A stretch of 64,000 nt of DNA from Streptomyces griseomycini (GTDB taxonomy: Bacteria; Actinomycetota; Actinomycetes; Streptomycetales; Streptomycetaceae): positions 310,001 to 374,000 of the forward strand of contig NZ_JACHJI010000001.1 of the NCBI RefSeq assembly GCF_014203535.1, in the 5' to 3' direction. Within the stretch, counting starts at the first letter, position 1, and each line of letters starts with the position of its first letter. The translations under genes and the position numbers were made by a program. Positions 26,618 to 36,035 of the stretch are shown piece by piece. The notes under the pieces are model-generated. The model ran no database searches and had not been told where the DNA came from. It saw nothing but the letters and a program-made list of their open reading frames with translations.

Positions 26618-29600
26618 ATGACAACGCCGACGTACCGCCAGGTACCCGCCCAGGTCGACCTGCCCGCCCTCGAGCACGCGGTGCTCGACTTCTGGCGCGA
26701 GCAGAAGATCTTCGCCAAGAGCCTGGAGCAGTCCGAGGGCCGCCCCGAGTGGGTGTTCTACGAGGGTCCGCCCACCGCCAACGGCATGCCGGGCGCCCAC
26801 CACATCGAGGCGCGCGTCTTCAAGGACGTCTTCCCCCGCTTCCGCACCATGCGCGGCTACCACGTGGCGCGCAAGGCCGGCTGGGACTGCCACGGCCTGC
26901 CCGTGGAGCTGGCGGTGGAGAAGGAGCTGGGCTTCTCCGGCAAGAAGGACATCGAGGCGTACGGCATCGCCGAGTTCAACGCCAAGTGCCGCGAGTCCGT
27001 GCTCCGCCACACCGACGCCTTCTCCGAGCTGACCACCCGCATGGGCTACTGGGTCGACCTCGACGAGGCGTACGTGACCATGGAGCCCGAGTACATCGAG
27101 TCCGTCTGGTGGTCGCTGAAGGAGATCTTCAACAAGGGCCTGCTGGTCCAGGACCACCGCGTCGCCCCCTGGTGCCCGCGCTGCGGCACCGGCCTGTCCG
27201 ACCACGAGCTGGCCCAGGGCTACGAGACGGTCGTCGACCCGTCCGTCTACGTCCGCTTCCCGCTCACCTCCGGCCCGCTGGCCGGCGAGGCCGCGCTCCT
27301 GGTGTGGACGACCACCCCGTGGACCCTGGTCTCCAACACCGCCGTCGCCGCGCACCCCGAGGTCACCTACGTCGTCGCCACGAACGGCGAGGAGCGGCTC
27401 GTCGTCGCCGAGCCACTGGTGGAGAAGGCCCTCGGCGAGGGCTGGGAGACCACCGGCCGGACCTTCACCGGCGCCGAGATGGAGCGCTGGACGTACCGGC
27501 GCCCCTTCGAGCTGGTCGAGTTCCCGGAGCCCGCGCACTACGTGGTGAACGCCGAGTACGTCACCACCGAGGACGGCACGGGTCTGGTCCACCAGTCCCC
27601 CGCCTTCGGTGAGGACGACCTCAGGGTCTGCCGCTCCTACGGCCTGCCGGTCGTGAACCCGGTCCGCCCCGACGGCACCTTCGCCGAGGACGTCCCGATG
27701 GTCGGCGGCGTCTTCTTCAAGAAGGCCGACGAGAAGCTGACCGCGGACCTCGACGAGCGCGGCCTGCTCTTCCGGCACATCCCGTACGAGCACAGCTACC
27801 CGCACTGCTGGCGCTGCCACACCGCGCTGCTCTACTACGCGCAGCCGTCCTGGTACATCCGCACCACGGCGATCAAGGACCGCCTCCTGGCGGAGAACGA
27901 GAGGACCAACTGGTTCCCGGACACGGTCAAGCACGGCCGGTACGGCGACTGGCTGAACAACAACATCGACTGGGCGCTGTCCCGCAACCGCTACTGGGGC
28001 ACCCCGCTGCCGATCTGGCGCTGTGAGGACGACCACCTCACGGTCGTCGGTTCCCGCGCGGAGCTGACCGGGCTGACCGGCACCGACCAGTCGGGCCTCG
28101 ACCCGCACCGCCCGTACATCGACGAGGTCACCTTCGCCTGCCCGCAGGACGGGTGCGGGAAGACGGCCACGCGCGTGCCGGAGGTCATCGACGCCTGGTA
28201 CGACTCGGGCTCGATGCCGTTCGCGCAGTGGGGCTACCCGTACAAGAACAAGGAACTCTTCGAGTCCCGCTACCCGGCGCAGTTCATCAGCGAGGCCATC
28301 GACCAGACCCGCGGCTGGTTCTACACGCTGATGGCGGTCGGCACCCTGGTCTTCGACAGGTCGTCGTACGAGAACGTCGTCTGCCTCGGCCACATCCTCG
28401 CCGAGGACGGCCGGAAGATGTCCAAGCACCTGGGCAACATCCTGCAGCCGATCCCGCTGATGGACCAGCACGGCGCCGACGCGGTCCGCTGGTTCATGGC
28501 TGCCGGCGGCTCCCCGTGGGCGGCCCGCCGCGTCGGCCACGGCACCATCCAGGAGGTCGTCCGCAAGACGCTCCTCACCTACTGGAACACGGTCGCCTTC
28601 CAGGCCCTGTACGCCCGCACCTCCGGCTGGGCCCCGAGCGAGGCCGACCCGGCCCCGGCCGACCGCCCGCTGCTGGACCGCTGGCTGCTGTCCGAGCTGC
28701 ACGCGCTCACCGACCAGGTCACCCAGGCGCTGGAGGGCTACGACACCCAGCGCGCCGGCAAGCTGCTGTCCGCGTTCGTCGACGACCTCTCCAACTGGTA
28801 CGTGCGCCGCTCCCGCCGCCGCTTCTGGCAGGGCGACAAGGCCGCGCTGCGCACGCTGCACGAGGTCGTCGAGACGGTCACCAAGCTGATGGCCCCGCTG
28901 ACCCCGTTCATCACCGAGCGGGTCTGGCAGGACCTGGTCGTCCCGGTCACCCCGGGTGCGCCGGAGTCGGTGCACCTGTCCTCCTGGCCGGAGGCGGACC
29001 TGACCGCGATCGACCCGGAGCTGTCGAAGCAGATGGTGCTGGTGCGCCGGCTGGTCGAGCTGGGCCGGGCCACGCGCGCGGAGTCGGGCGTGAAGACGCG
29101 CCAGCCGCTGAAGCGGGCGCTGATCGCGGCCGGCGGCTTCGACACGCTCGACCCGGAGCTGCACACGCAGATCACGGAGGAGCTGAACGTCGAGTCGCTG
29201 GCGTCGCTCTCGCAGGTCGGCGGCTCGCTGGTGGACACGACGGCCAAGGCCAACTTCCGCGCGCTGGGCAAGCGGTTCGGCAAGCGCGTCCAGGACGTGG
29301 CCAAGGCGATCGCGGGCGCGGACGCCGCGGCCCTGTCCCTGGCCCTGCGCGAGGGCACGGCCTCGGTCGAGGTCGACGGTGAGACGATCACCCTCGCCCC
29401 GGACGAGGTGATCATCACGGAGACCCCGCGCGAGGGCTGGTCGGTGGCGTCCGACGCCGGTGCCACGGTCGCCCTCGACCTGGAGATCACGGAGGAGCTG
29501 CGCCGCGCGGGCCTGGCCCGGGACGCGATCCGGCTGATCCAGGAGGCCCGCAAGAACAGCGGCCTCGACGTGGCCGACCGCATCGCCCTGCGCTGGACGG

Positions 29601-29761
29601 CCGCGGAGCCCGCGACCGTCGCGGCCCTGACCGAGCACTCCGCACTGATCGCCGACGAGGTCCTCGCCACGGACTTCGCCCAGGGCGAGGCGGACGACAC
29701 GTACGGGGACGCGTTCACCGACGAGGGCCTGTCCCTGACGTTCCGCCTGCGCAAGGCGTAA
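26618..29761 (+). CDS. ileS: Isoleucyl-tRNA synthetase, 1047 aa
   Basis: This class I synthetase charges tRNA(Ile). The HIGH-type motif appears as GAHHIEAR near residue 60, and the KMSKS-type motif as GRKMSKHLGN near residue 600. The connective polypeptide editing domain has WTTTPWTLVSN and the catalytic segment YVTTEDGTGLVHQSPAFGEDD. The anticodon-binding region (SNWYVRRSRRRFW) and a C-terminal extension follow. The length and motif variants fit the eukaryote-like class 2 IleRS found in many actinobacteria, which is less sensitive to mupirocin than class 1. ATG 26618 has GGAGG 10 nt upstream, the site controlled by the T-box. Transcription ends at a strong hairpin 18 bp after the stop. Confidence 0.98.
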   Translation: MTTPTYRQVPAQVDLPALEHAVLDFWREQKIFAKSLEQSEGRPEWVFYEGPPTANGMPGAHHIEARVFKDVFPRFRTMRGYHVARKAGWDCHGLPVELAVEKELGFSGKKDIEAYGIAEFNAKCRESVLRHTDAFSELTTRMGYWVDLDEAYVTMEPEYIESVWWSLKEIFNKGLLVQDHRVAPWCPRCGTGLSDHELAQGYETVVDPSVYVRFPLTSGPLAGEAALLVWTTTPWTLVSNTAVAAHPEVTYVVATNGEERLVVAEPLVEKALGEGWETTGRTFTGAEMERWTYRRPFELVEFPEPAHYVVNAEYVTTEDGTGLVHQSPAFGEDDLRVCRSYGLPVVNPVRPDGTFAEDVPMVGGVFFKKADEKLTADLDERGLLFRHIPYEHSYPHCWRCHTALLYYAQPSWYIRTTAIKDRLLAENERTNWFPDTVKHGRYGDWLNNNIDWALSRNRYWGTPLPIWRCEDDHLTVVGSRAELTGLTGTDQSGLDPHRPYIDEVTFACPQDGCGKTATRVPEVIDAWYDSGSMPFAQWGYPYKNKELFESRYPAQFISEAIDQTRGWFYTLMAVGTLVFDRSSYENVVCLGHILAEDGRKMSKHLGNILQPIPLMDQHGADAVRWFMAAGGSPWAARRVGHGTIQEVVRKTLLTYWNTVAFQALYARTSGWAPSEADPAPADRPLLDRWLLSELHALTDQVTQALEGYDTQRAGKLLSAFVDDLSNWYVRRSRRRFWQGDKAALRTLHEVVETVTKLMAPLTPFITERVWQDLVVPVTPGAPESVHLSSWPEADLTAIDPELSKQMVLVRRLVELGRATRAESGVKTRQPLKRALIAAGGFDTLDPELHTQITEELNVESLASLSQVGGSLVDTTAKANFRALGKRFGKRVQDVAKAIAGADAAALSLALREGTASVEVDGETITLAPDEVIITETPREGWSVASDAGATVALDLEITEELRRAGLARDAIRLIQEARKNSGLDVADRIALRWTAAEPATVAALTEHSALIADEVLATDFAQGEADDTYGDAFTDEGLSLTFRLRKA

Positions 29762-29778
29762 CGCGCGAGGCCCCGCAG

Positions 29779-29826
29779 CGAGGGCCCGGGACCGCCGGGA
29801 GAAATTCCGGCGGTCCCGGGCCCTCG
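29779..29826 (+). terminator. ileS terminator
   Basis: A perfect 20-bp stem (CGAGGGCCCGGGACCGCCGG with its complement) and an 8-nt loop. No U-tract. Confidence 0.9.
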
Positions 29827-29899
29827 GCGTTGTGTCCTGCGGACAGACGCTCCCCGCCTCGAACAACCGCCGCGAAGAAGCCCGAACGCGCGTAGCACA

Positions 29900-29939
29900 A
29901 GGGCGGGGCCCCGGGTTGGTGAACCCGGGGCCCCGCCCT
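29900..29939 (-). terminator. divIVA terminator
   Basis: A perfect 18-bp stem (AGGGCGGGGCCCCGGGTT with its complement) and a 4-nt GGTG loop, 43 bp beyond the divIVA stop on the minus strand. Together with the ileS hairpin it insulates the two convergent units. Confidence 0.88.
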
Positions 29940-29982
29940 GAACGCTGCCGACCACTACGCCGTACTCATGGCCACAGGGCCG

Positions 29983-31134
29983 TCAGTTGTCGTCCTCGTC
30001 GATGAGGAACCCGCGCATCGGCGAGGGCGCCTGCCCCATCGGCGACGGCCCCTGCGGACGCACCGGCGCCATCGGCTGGGTCATCGCCGGCTGCATCTGC
30101 TGCTGACCGCCGTACGACGGACCGGACTGGCCGCCGGGGCCGCCGCCCATCGTCTGGTTGCCGCCGTAGGACGGCGCACCGGCACCGGCCGGAGCCATCG
30201 AGGGCGCCGGGGACGGCGGCAGCGACGGAGCGGCGCTCGCGGGCTGGCGCGGCGGGGCGAGCGAGTCGTCCGCCTGGGTCTCCAGCTGGCGCAGCTGCGA
30301 CTCCAGGTAGGACTTCAGCCGCGTGCGGTACTCGCGCTCGAAGCCGCGCAGGTCCTCGACCTTGCGCTCCAGCGTGGCGCGGGCGGACTCCAGGGAGCCC
30401 ATCGCGACGCGGTGCTTCTCCTGCGCGTCCCGCTCCAGGGCGTCGGCCTTGGCACGGGCGTCCCGCTCGAGACCCTCGGCGCGCGAACGCGCCTCGCCCA
30501 CGATCTTGTTGGCCTCGGAACGGGCCTCCGCGATCGCCTGGTCGGCGGTCTGCTGGGCCAGCGACAGCACCCGCGCGGCGCTGTCGCCGCCGGGGCCTCC
30601 CTGCTGACCGGGAAGTCCGGGAGGACCGCCCATGGGGCCGCCCATCGGGCCACCGGGGCCCATCTGCCCCTGCATCGGGCCACCCTGGCCCATCGGCCCG
30701 GGACCCTGGCCCATGGGGCCGGGACCCTGCGGGCCGCCCTGTCCGCCGGGGCCGGCGGGCAGCTGAGGAGCACCGCTCGGCAGCTGGGGCGGACCACCCA
30801 TGGGGCCACCCATCTGCTGCTGCGGCGGGCCCGATATGCCGGCGGGCACCGGAGCGCCGGGACCTCGCATGCCCTGCTGGGGCATGCCCTGAGGCGGCCC
30901 CTGCTGCTGCTGGTCCTGTGGCTCGGGAGGCTTGCGCATGTTCTGCTGGTTCTGGGCAGCGGCGCGCGTGGCCGCGGCCAGCTTGGCGCGCAGGTCCTCG
31001 TTCTCGCGGAGCAGGCGCGTCAGTTCGGCTTCGACCTCGTCGAGGAAGGCATCGACCTCGTCCTCGTCATAGCCTTCTCGGAGGCGGACGGTCGTGAACT
31101 GCTTGTTCCGCACGTCCTCGGGGGTCAACGGCAT
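29983..31134 (-). CDS. divIVA: DivIVA polar-growth scaffold, 383 aa
   Basis: DivIVA marks the hyphal tip and branch points and directs apical peptidoglycan synthesis in Streptomyces. Residues 1-60 form the lipid-binding head and first coiled coil ([35 protein letters not shown]). A long Gln/Gly/Pro/Met-rich linker (about 65-180), with GGPMGGP-like repeats, separates it from the second coiled coil (about 185-288, including [30 protein letters not shown]). The tail is Pro/Gly/Gln-rich and ends in FLIDEDDN. The long linker is characteristic of Streptomyces. The start ATG 31134 follows yggT by 57 bp. It is the last gene of the dcw unit and ends at a strong hairpin. Confidence 0.97.
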   Translation of the reverse strand: MPLTPEDVRNKQFTTVRLREGYDEDEVDAFLDEVEAELTRLLRENEDLRAKLAAATRAAAQNQQNMRKPPEPQDQQQQGPPQGMPQQGMRGPGAPVPAGISGPPQQQMGGPMGGPPQLPSGAPQLPAGPGGQGGPQGPGPMGQGPGPMGQGGPMQGQMGPGGPMGGPMGGPPGLPGQQGGPGGDSAARVLSLAQQTADQAIAEARSEANKIVGEARSRAEGLERDARAKADALERDAQEKHRVAMGSLESARATLERKVEDLRGFEREYRTRLKSYLESQLRQLETQADDSLAPPRQPASAAPSLPPSPAPSMAPAGAGAPSYGGNQTMGGGPGGQSGPSYGGQQQMQPAMTQPMAPVRPQGPSPMGQAPSPMRGFLIDEDDN

Positions 31135-31191
31135 CTCTTCACCTCAACGTAGTCATCGGCAGTCGGCAGGCCCATGTCGTCCACAGTCACC

Positions 31192-31479
31192 TCACAGTGC
31201 CCTGCCCACGAGGGAGATCAGAATGTAGACGATGATCATCAGTACGAAGAAGGACAGGTCGAGCGCCACGCCCCCGAGACGCAGCGGCGGGATGAACCGC
31301 CGCAGAAGCTTCAGCGGTGGATCGGTGACAGTGTAGGTGGCCTCCAGGACGACCACCATCGCCTTGCCGGGTTGCCACGAGCGGGCGAACTGGAAGACGT
31401 AGTCCATGACCAGCCGGAAGATGAGCACGATGAGGAACACCATCAGCGCGATGTAGATCACCTGCGCGAACACGCTCAT
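31192..31479 (-). CDS. YggT-family membrane protein, 95 aa
   Basis: A short two-helix inner membrane protein of the YggT family, always close to the division cluster in actinobacteria and many other bacteria. The helices are VIYIALMVFLIVLIFRLVMDYVF and LSFFVLMIIVYILISLVG. The conserved family motif between them is ATYTVTDPPLKLLRRFIPPLRLGGVALD. The exact role is not settled; linked functions include osmotic tolerance and positioning of division or chloroplast nucleoids in homologues. ATG 31479 follows sepF by 48 bp, on the same strand and probably in the same operon. Confidence 0.92.
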   Translation of the reverse strand: MSVFAQVIYIALMVFLIVLIFRLVMDYVFQFARSWQPGKAMVVVLEATYTVTDPPLKLLRRFIPPLRLGGVALDLSFFVLMIIVYILISLVGRAL

Positions 31480-31527
31480 GGCCTGCTTTTCCCTCTCCCC
31501 TGTGCCTTGCTCGATCGGTCCTGCGTC

Positions 31528-32169
31528 TCAGCTCTGGTTGAAGAACCCGCCCTCTGCGATGCGGGCCTTGTCCTCCGCCGTGACATCGACGTTAGCAGGA
31601 GACAGCAGGAACACCTTCTGCGTCACCCGCTCGATACTGCCGTGAAGACCAAACACCAAACCGGCCGCAAAGTCGACAAGTCGCTTCGCGTCTGTGTCGT
31701 CCATCTCAGTCAGATTCATGATCACCGGCGTGCCCTCACGGAAGTGTTCCCCGATGGTACGGGCCTCGTTGTAGGTCCGGGGGTGGAGCGTGGTGATCCG
31801 GTAAGGCTCTCGTTCCGACACGACCTTGGGCATGATCACCGGTGCGTTCTTCTCCAGGCTTGCGCGTTCTTGTGTGATGGATGCCACGGGCGCGATGCGC
31901 GCCGGGCGTGGCGATTCCGCGGGGAGCGAAGCGGCGCGGGCGACCGGTTCGCGGGGCGCGGGCGGCTGCACGACTCGCACCTCTTCGTCCCTCTGGGGCT
32001 GGTGTGAACCATGTGACTGGTGCGACATTTCATGCCGCCTGTGGTCACGCTCGGGCTCCGGGTCGAGTTCGGGTTCAAAGTCGTCATCTGGGTCGAATCC
32101 GCGGCCGTCGTACCCATCGTCCTCCACGAGGCCGAGGTAGACCGCCATCTTGCGCATCGCGCCGGCCAT
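31528..32169 (-). CDS. sepF: SepF, FtsZ membrane anchor, 213 aa
   Basis: SepF binds the FtsZ C-terminal tail and tethers and bundles the Z-ring at the membrane. The N-terminal [20 protein letters not shown] is the amphipathic membrane-binding helix of the family. A disordered acidic/His-rich linker follows (to about residue 115). The C-terminal SepF domain holds [49 protein letters not shown], including the glycine-rich [10 protein letters not shown] dimer surface, and ends FFNQS. ATG 32169 is the family start. It lies 128 bp downstream of yggS. Streptomyces lack FtsA, so SepF is the expected principal tether. Confidence 0.96.
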   Translation of the reverse strand: MAGAMRKMAVYLGLVEDDGYDGRGFDPDDDFEPELDPEPERDHRRHEMSHQSHGSHQPQRDEEVRVVQPPAPREPVARAASLPAESPRPARIAPVASITQERASLEKNAPVIMPKVVSEREPYRITTLHPRTYNEARTIGEHFREGTPVIMNLTEMDDTDAKRLVDFAAGLVFGLHGSIERVTQKVFLLSPANVDVTAEDKARIAEGGFFNQS

Positions 32170-32297
32170 GCTTCGAGTCCTCCGCTCTGTGGTGGATCCG
32201 CTGACGACCGCCAAGTGCCCGCGATCCACGAGGTCCTTATGTCCGCTATTGGCGGCAATGACCATATTTTCTGCTGTGGTCCGACTTCTTGGCGACG

Positions 32298-33017
32298 TTA
32301 CCCGAGCCTGGGGCGGACTCCGAGTACCGCACTGCCGACGCGCACATGTGTCGCTCCGGCGGCAACGGCCTGTTCGAGGTCCGCACTCATTCCTGCCGAG
32401 ACCATGTTCGCAGCCGGATGGGCCCTGCGCAGGTCGGTCGACAAAACCATCAGCCGCTCGAACGCCGCCCGTTGACGTCCGGCGTACTCCCCGGTGAGCG
32501 GGGCGACCGTCATCAGACCGTCCAGCCGCAGCCCCTCGGCCCCGGCGACGAGTCCGGCCAACTCCTCGACGCCGCCGGGCGCGACGCCGCCGCGCTCCCC
32601 CCGGCCGCTCTCTCCCGCGTCGAGTGCGACCTGGATGAGGCAGCCCACCTCGCGCCCGGCCCGCACGGCCTCCCGGGAGAGTGCCGTCACCAGCCGGGAC
32701 CGGTCGACGGACTGCACGACGTCGGCATAACCGACCACGGAGCGCACCTTGTTGGTCTGAAGCTGACCGACGAAGTGCCACGAAAGGGACAGATCCGAGC
32801 ACTGCGCCGCCTTGGGGGCGGCGTCCTGGTCGCGGTTCTCGGCGACATGGCGCACACCGAGTTCCGACAGGATCCGCACATCGCTCGCCGGGAAGGTCTT
32901 GGTGACCACGATGAGGGTGACCTCGTCGCGCGCGCGTCCGGCCGCGGCGCACGCGGCGGTGATCCGCTCCTCCACTCTCGCCAGGTTCGCGGCGAGTTCA
33001 CCCTTACGGTCCGTCAT
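32298..33017 (-). CDS. YggS-family PLP-binding protein, 239 aa
   Basis: This is a PLP homeostasis protein (YggS/YlmE/PROSC). The cofactor Lys lies in [10 protein letters not shown] near residue 40. Further family segments are [49 protein letters not shown] and the phosphate-binding [27 protein letters not shown]. In many species it interacts genetically with cell wall and amino acid metabolism; in B. subtilis ylmE is in the same cluster with ylmD and sepF, as here. ATG 33017 is 6 bp downstream of the pgeF stop, so the pair is very likely cotranscribed. Confidence 0.95.
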   Translation of the reverse strand: MTDRKGELAANLARVEERITAACAAAGRARDEVTLIVVTKTFPASDVRILSELGVRHVAENRDQDAAPKAAQCSDLSLSWHFVGQLQTNKVRSVVGYADVVQSVDRSRLVTALSREAVRAGREVGCLIQVALDAGESGRGERGGVAPGGVEELAGLVAGAEGLRLDGLMTVAPLTGEYAGRQRAAFERLMVLSTDLRRAHPAANMVSAGMSADLEQAVAAGATHVRVGSAVLGVRPRLG

Positions 33018-33023
33018 GTCCCA

Positions 33024-33752
33024 TCAGTCCAGCCACACATAGCCCGCGAGCCGCCCGGTGGTGCGGTCGCGTCGGTACGAGAAGTGATCCCCCGACTCCA
33101 GCGTGCACACCGGCGCCTGCTCCCGGTCGCACACCCCGAGCCGTTCGAGCTGCGCGTGCACGCCCGCGCCCACGTCGACCGCCGGCGTGCCCCAGCTGGT
33201 CTCGGCGTGCGCCGCCGGCTCGACGGCGGCCACCTCGGCGCGCATCGCCTCCGGCACTTCGTAGCACCGGCCGCAGACGGCGGGTCCGGTGCGGGCGACG
33301 ATCCGCGCCGGGTCGGCGCCGAGTTCCGTCATGGCCCGTACGGCGGCGGGGACCACCCCGGCGACGAGTCCGGGCCGGCCCGCGTGGGCCGCGGCGACGA
33401 TTCCGGCGACGGGGTCGGCGAGCAGCACCGGCACGCAGTCGGCGGTGAGCACGGCGAGGGCGAGTCCCCGCCGCGCGGTGACGATCGCGTCGACCTCGGG
33501 GACCGGACGGTCACCCCAGGGCCCGTCGACCACGACCGCGTCGGCCCCGTGCACCTGGTTCATCCAGACCACCCGGGCCGGATCGACGCCGAGGGACCCG
33601 GCGGCCAGTTCGCGGTTGGCGCGTACGGCGTCGGGGGCGTCGCCGACGGCCCCGCCGAGATTGAGCTCCTCATACGGAGCGGCGCTCACCCCGCCCCACC
33701 GGTCGGTGAAGGCGAAGTGCGCGCCGCTCACGCTCTCGCGCTGTCCTATCAC
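33024..33752 (-). CDS. pgeF: PgeF/YlmD peptidoglycan editing factor, 242 aa
   Basis: A member of the YfiH/laccase-like (DUF152) family. E. coli PgeF is known to remove wrongly added L-Ser from UDP-MurNAc, and homologues have purine nucleoside phosphorylase or adenosine deaminase-like activity. Zinc ligands are visible: His in [10 protein letters not shown], Cys in [12 protein letters not shown] and His in [14 protein letters not shown]. The usual HAGWRG is HAGRPG here. Other family markers are [20 protein letters not shown] and [15 protein letters not shown] 33752 overlaps the ftsZ stop (GTGA), giving translational coupling to ftsZ. The family link to peptidoglycan editing fits its position in dcw. 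Confidence 0.93.
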   Translation of the reverse strand: MIGQRESVSGAHFAFTDRWGGVSAAPYEELNLGGAVGDAPDAVRANRELAAGSLGVDPARVVWMNQVHGADAVVVDGPWGDRPVPEVDAIVTARRGLALAVLTADCVPVLLADPVAGIVAAAHAGRPGLVAGVVPAAVRAMTELGADPARIVARTGPAVCGRCYEVPEAMRAEVAAVEPAAHAETSWGTPAVDVGAGVHAQLERLGVCDREQAPVCTLESGDHFSYRRDRTTGRLAGYVWLD

Positions 33753-34942
33753 TTCAGGAAGTCCGGTACGTCCAGCTCCTCGGCCGCGCTGTCGTAGGTC
33801 CGCGACGGCTGGACCGGCGGCTGGGCGACCGGGATGTCGTGCACCGGCTCCGGCGCCACCGGAGCCGGGTCCTCCTTCGGCGTGACGCTGCCGAGCGAGC
33901 CGAAGGAGGGGCGGCTCTCCGGCTGCCGTGCCGGGGCCGGCTCCTCGCGCTTGGCCGAGGTCGAACCGAGGACGTTCTCCCGCTTGGCGGGCGGCTGACC
34001 GCCGTCGAAGCCGGCCGCGATCACCGTGACCCGGACCTCGTCGCCGAGGGCGTCGTCGATCACCGCGCCGAAGATGATGTTGGCCTCGGGGTGGGCGGCC
34101 TCGCTCACCAGCTGGGCGGCCTCGTTGATCTCGAACAGGCCGAGGTCGCTGCCGCCGGAGATGGAGAGCAGCACGCCGCGGGCGCCGTCGATGGAGGCCT
34201 CCAGCAGCGGGGAGGAGATGGCCATCTCGGCGGCGGCCACCGCGCGGTCGTCGCCGCGGGCCGAGCCGATGCCCATGAGGGCCGAACCGGCCTCCGACAT
34301 GACCGACTTCACGTCGGCGAAGTCGAGGTTGATCAGGCCGGGCGTGGTGATGAGGTCGGTGATGCCCTGGACACCGGAGAGGAGGACCTGGTCCGCCGAC
34401 TTGAAGGCGTCGAGGACCGAGACCTGGCGGTCCGAGATGGACAGCAGCCGGTCGTTCGGGATGACGATGAGGGTGTCGACCTCTTCGCGGAGCTCCGCGA
34501 TCCCGTCCTCGGCCTGGTTCGCGCGGCGCCTCCCCTCGAAGGTGAACGGGCGCGTGACCACACCGATGGTGAGGGCGCCGAGCGAGCGGGCGATGTTGGC
34601 CACGACGGGCGCGCCGCCGGTGCCGGTGCCGCCGCCTTCACCGGCCGTCACGAAGACCATGTCGGCCCCCTTGAGGACCTCCTCGATCTCCTCGCGGTGG
34701 TCCTCGGCGGCCTTGCGGCCGACGGCCGGGTTGGCTCCGGCGCCGAGTCCGCGGGTGAGTTCACGGCCGACGTCGAGCTTGACGTCGGCGTCGCTCATCA
34801 ACAGGGCTTGCGCGTCGGTGTTGATGGCGATGAACTCGACGCCCTTGAGACCGACCTCGATCATCCGGTTGATGGCATTGACACCACCGCCGCCGACACC
34901 GATGACTTTGATGACTGCGAGGTAGTTCTGCGGTGCTGCCAC
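33749..34942 (-). CDS. ftsZ: Cell division GTPase FtsZ, 397 aa
   Basis: FtsZ polymerises into the Z-ring and, in Streptomyces, into ladders that turn aerial hyphae into spores. The N-terminal GTPase domain has [13 protein letters not shown], the tubulin signature [18 protein letters not shown] near residue 104, and the synergy-loop region (residues ~200-215, [12 protein letters not shown]), followed by the C-terminal tubulin-like domain. A disordered linker (residues ~320-385) rich in Pro/Glu leads to the C-terminal peptide ELDVPDFLK, which binds SepF. The start is GTG 34942 with AGAGG about 8 nt upstream. A 278-bp upstream gap contains promoter and operator-like elements, so ftsZ can be expressed independently of ftsQ. 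Confidence 0.99.
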   Translation of the reverse strand: MAAPQNYLAVIKVIGVGGGGVNAINRMIEVGLKGVEFIAINTDAQALLMSDADVKLDVGRELTRGLGAGANPAVGRKAAEDHREEIEEVLKGADMVFVTAGEGGGTGTGGAPVVANIARSLGALTIGVVTRPFTFEGRRRANQAEDGIAELREEVDTLIVIPNDRLLSISDRQVSVLDAFKSADQVLLSGVQGITDLITTPGLINLDFADVKSVMSEAGSALMGIGSARGDDRAVAAAEMAISSPLLEASIDGARGVLLSISGGSDLGLFEINEAAQLVSEAAHPEANIIFGAVIDDALGDEVRVTVIAAGFDGGQPPAKRENVLGSTSAKREEPAPARQPESRPSFGSLGSVTPKEDPAPVAPEPVHDIPVAQPPVQPSRTYDSAAEELDVPDFLK

Positions 34943-34968
34943 GTCGAAGGCCTCTCGCCTCGAGTTAC

Positions 34969-35130
34969 GTGTCGCCGTTTCGCGGGTGCCCGCGACCCGG
35001 CGACTGATGCCGAATGGGACGGTCCGTAGCGCCGACCCGAACCCTAACGTTGAAGTTTAGGGTTACCAGTGTGTCTGTTCCCTGAAGTCTTCTGAACAGG
35101 ACACTAAGTCGACAAGCGGCGCCCGTTCAA
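34969..35130 (-). promoter_or_regulatory. ftsZ upstream promoter and operator-like elements
   Basis: On the minus strand TTGAAC (35125-35130) and TAGTGT (35101-35106) are separated by 18 bp and form a good sigma70/HrdB-type promoter. Downstream lies an inverted repeat AACCCTAA/TTAGGGTT (35040-35064, 9-bp spacer). Three copies of the WhiA core motif GACAC/GTGTC lie at 35100-35104, 35071-35075 and 34969-34973. In S. coelicolor ftsZ is known to have several promoters, one sporulation-induced and dependent on whi genes, and WhiA is known to bind GACAC. Which element does what here is inference. Confidence 0.55.
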
Positions 35131-35220
35131 CGAACACGCCGAACCTCCCGTTTTTCTTTTCACCCTATGTGATCAGCCGTAGCGCTGCCCAACCAGGGTG
35201 CTGGCCTGCGTCGATGCGCG

Positions 35221-36015
35221 TCAACTCCTTGATGACGCCGGAGCGGTGGGAACGCTGACGTCGAAGTGCCGCGCACCGGGCGCCGCTTTCATCAGGGCGA
35301 CGAGGGTACGGGCTTTCGCGGCGCCCTTCTCGCCGCTTCCCCAGTCGACCGTCCTGCCGCCCGTCAACTGCAGCGAGATGTCGTCGTAGGAACGGACCTT
35401 GACCTTGCGGGTCGCGCGCGCGACGGAGTCCGGGACGGCACCGGCGGCCCGCACCGCCTCCCGCACCAGCCGGTCCTCGCCGAAGCGGCGCAGACTCGCG
35501 GCCGCGGAACCGGTCCGGGAGACGGCCAATTCCAGCAGGGGGACGCCTTGGGGAGCCTGGGAAACCGTGGCGAATCGGACACCTTCATTGTCCACTTCGA
35601 TGAACTTTCCGCCCTTTTGCACGAGAAGGACCGGAGTGCGTTCCGTCACTTTCAGCTCGATTTCGTCCGGCCAGGAACGGATCACGTCAACCGTGTCAAT
35701 TCGGGGCAATTCCCGGGCAAGCCGCGCCTCGATCGCCCCGGTGTCCACGGAAATCAACTGCTCCCCGAGAGGAACGTCCGCAGCGTCGCGCACCTGCGCG
35801 GGTGACAGGACCCGGGTGCCGGACACGGAGACGCGCTCCACGCGCACCAGGTCCGAGCCGTACAGCAGCCAGAAGGCCCCGCTCCCGAGGAAGACGAGGG
35901 CGCCGGCCAGGACGACGAGCATCCGGAGGCGCCGCCGCCGGGACCGCCGGACGGGCGGCGGGCCGGACGACCCCTGTCGGCGTTCACCGCGCTCGGCGGT
36001 GGTCGATCCGGCCAC
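35221..36015 (-). CDS. ftsQ: Divisome protein FtsQ, 264 aa
   Basis: FtsQ is a bitopic protein that links early and late divisome parts together with FtsL and DivIC/FtsB. A short basic cytoplasmic tail (VRRSRRRRLR) is followed by one transmembrane helix (MLVVLAGALVFLGSGAFWLLYG). The POTRA domain follows (VRVERVSVSGTRVLSPAQVRDAADV ... RIDTVDVIRSWPDEIELKVTERTPV), then the beta domain (KGGKFIEVDNEGVRFATV). The start GTG 36015 has AAAGGAG 7 nt upstream on the minus strand. It lies 20 bp downstream of the murG stop. FtsQ is dispensable for growth but needed for septation in Streptomyces. Confidence 0.95.
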   Translation of the reverse strand: MAGSTTAERGERRQGSSGPPPVRRSRRRRLRMLVVLAGALVFLGSGAFWLLYGSDLVRVERVSVSGTRVLSPAQVRDAADVPLGEQLISVDTGAIEARLARELPRIDTVDVIRSWPDEIELKVTERTPVLLVQKGGKFIEVDNEGVRFATVSQAPQGVPLLELAVSRTGSAAASLRRFGEDRLVREAVRAAGAVPDSVARATRKVKVRSYDDISLQLTGGRTVDWGSGEKGAAKARTLVALMKAAPGARHFDVSVPTAPASSRS

Positions 36016-36035
36016 GCACGCGCTCCTTTCAGCGG

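Noticed and set aside
26006..29866. Open frame of about 1290 codons antisense to ileS and its leader
   Set aside because: Same artefact as over dnaE; it also runs through the T-box leader, and the translation has no recognisable domain.
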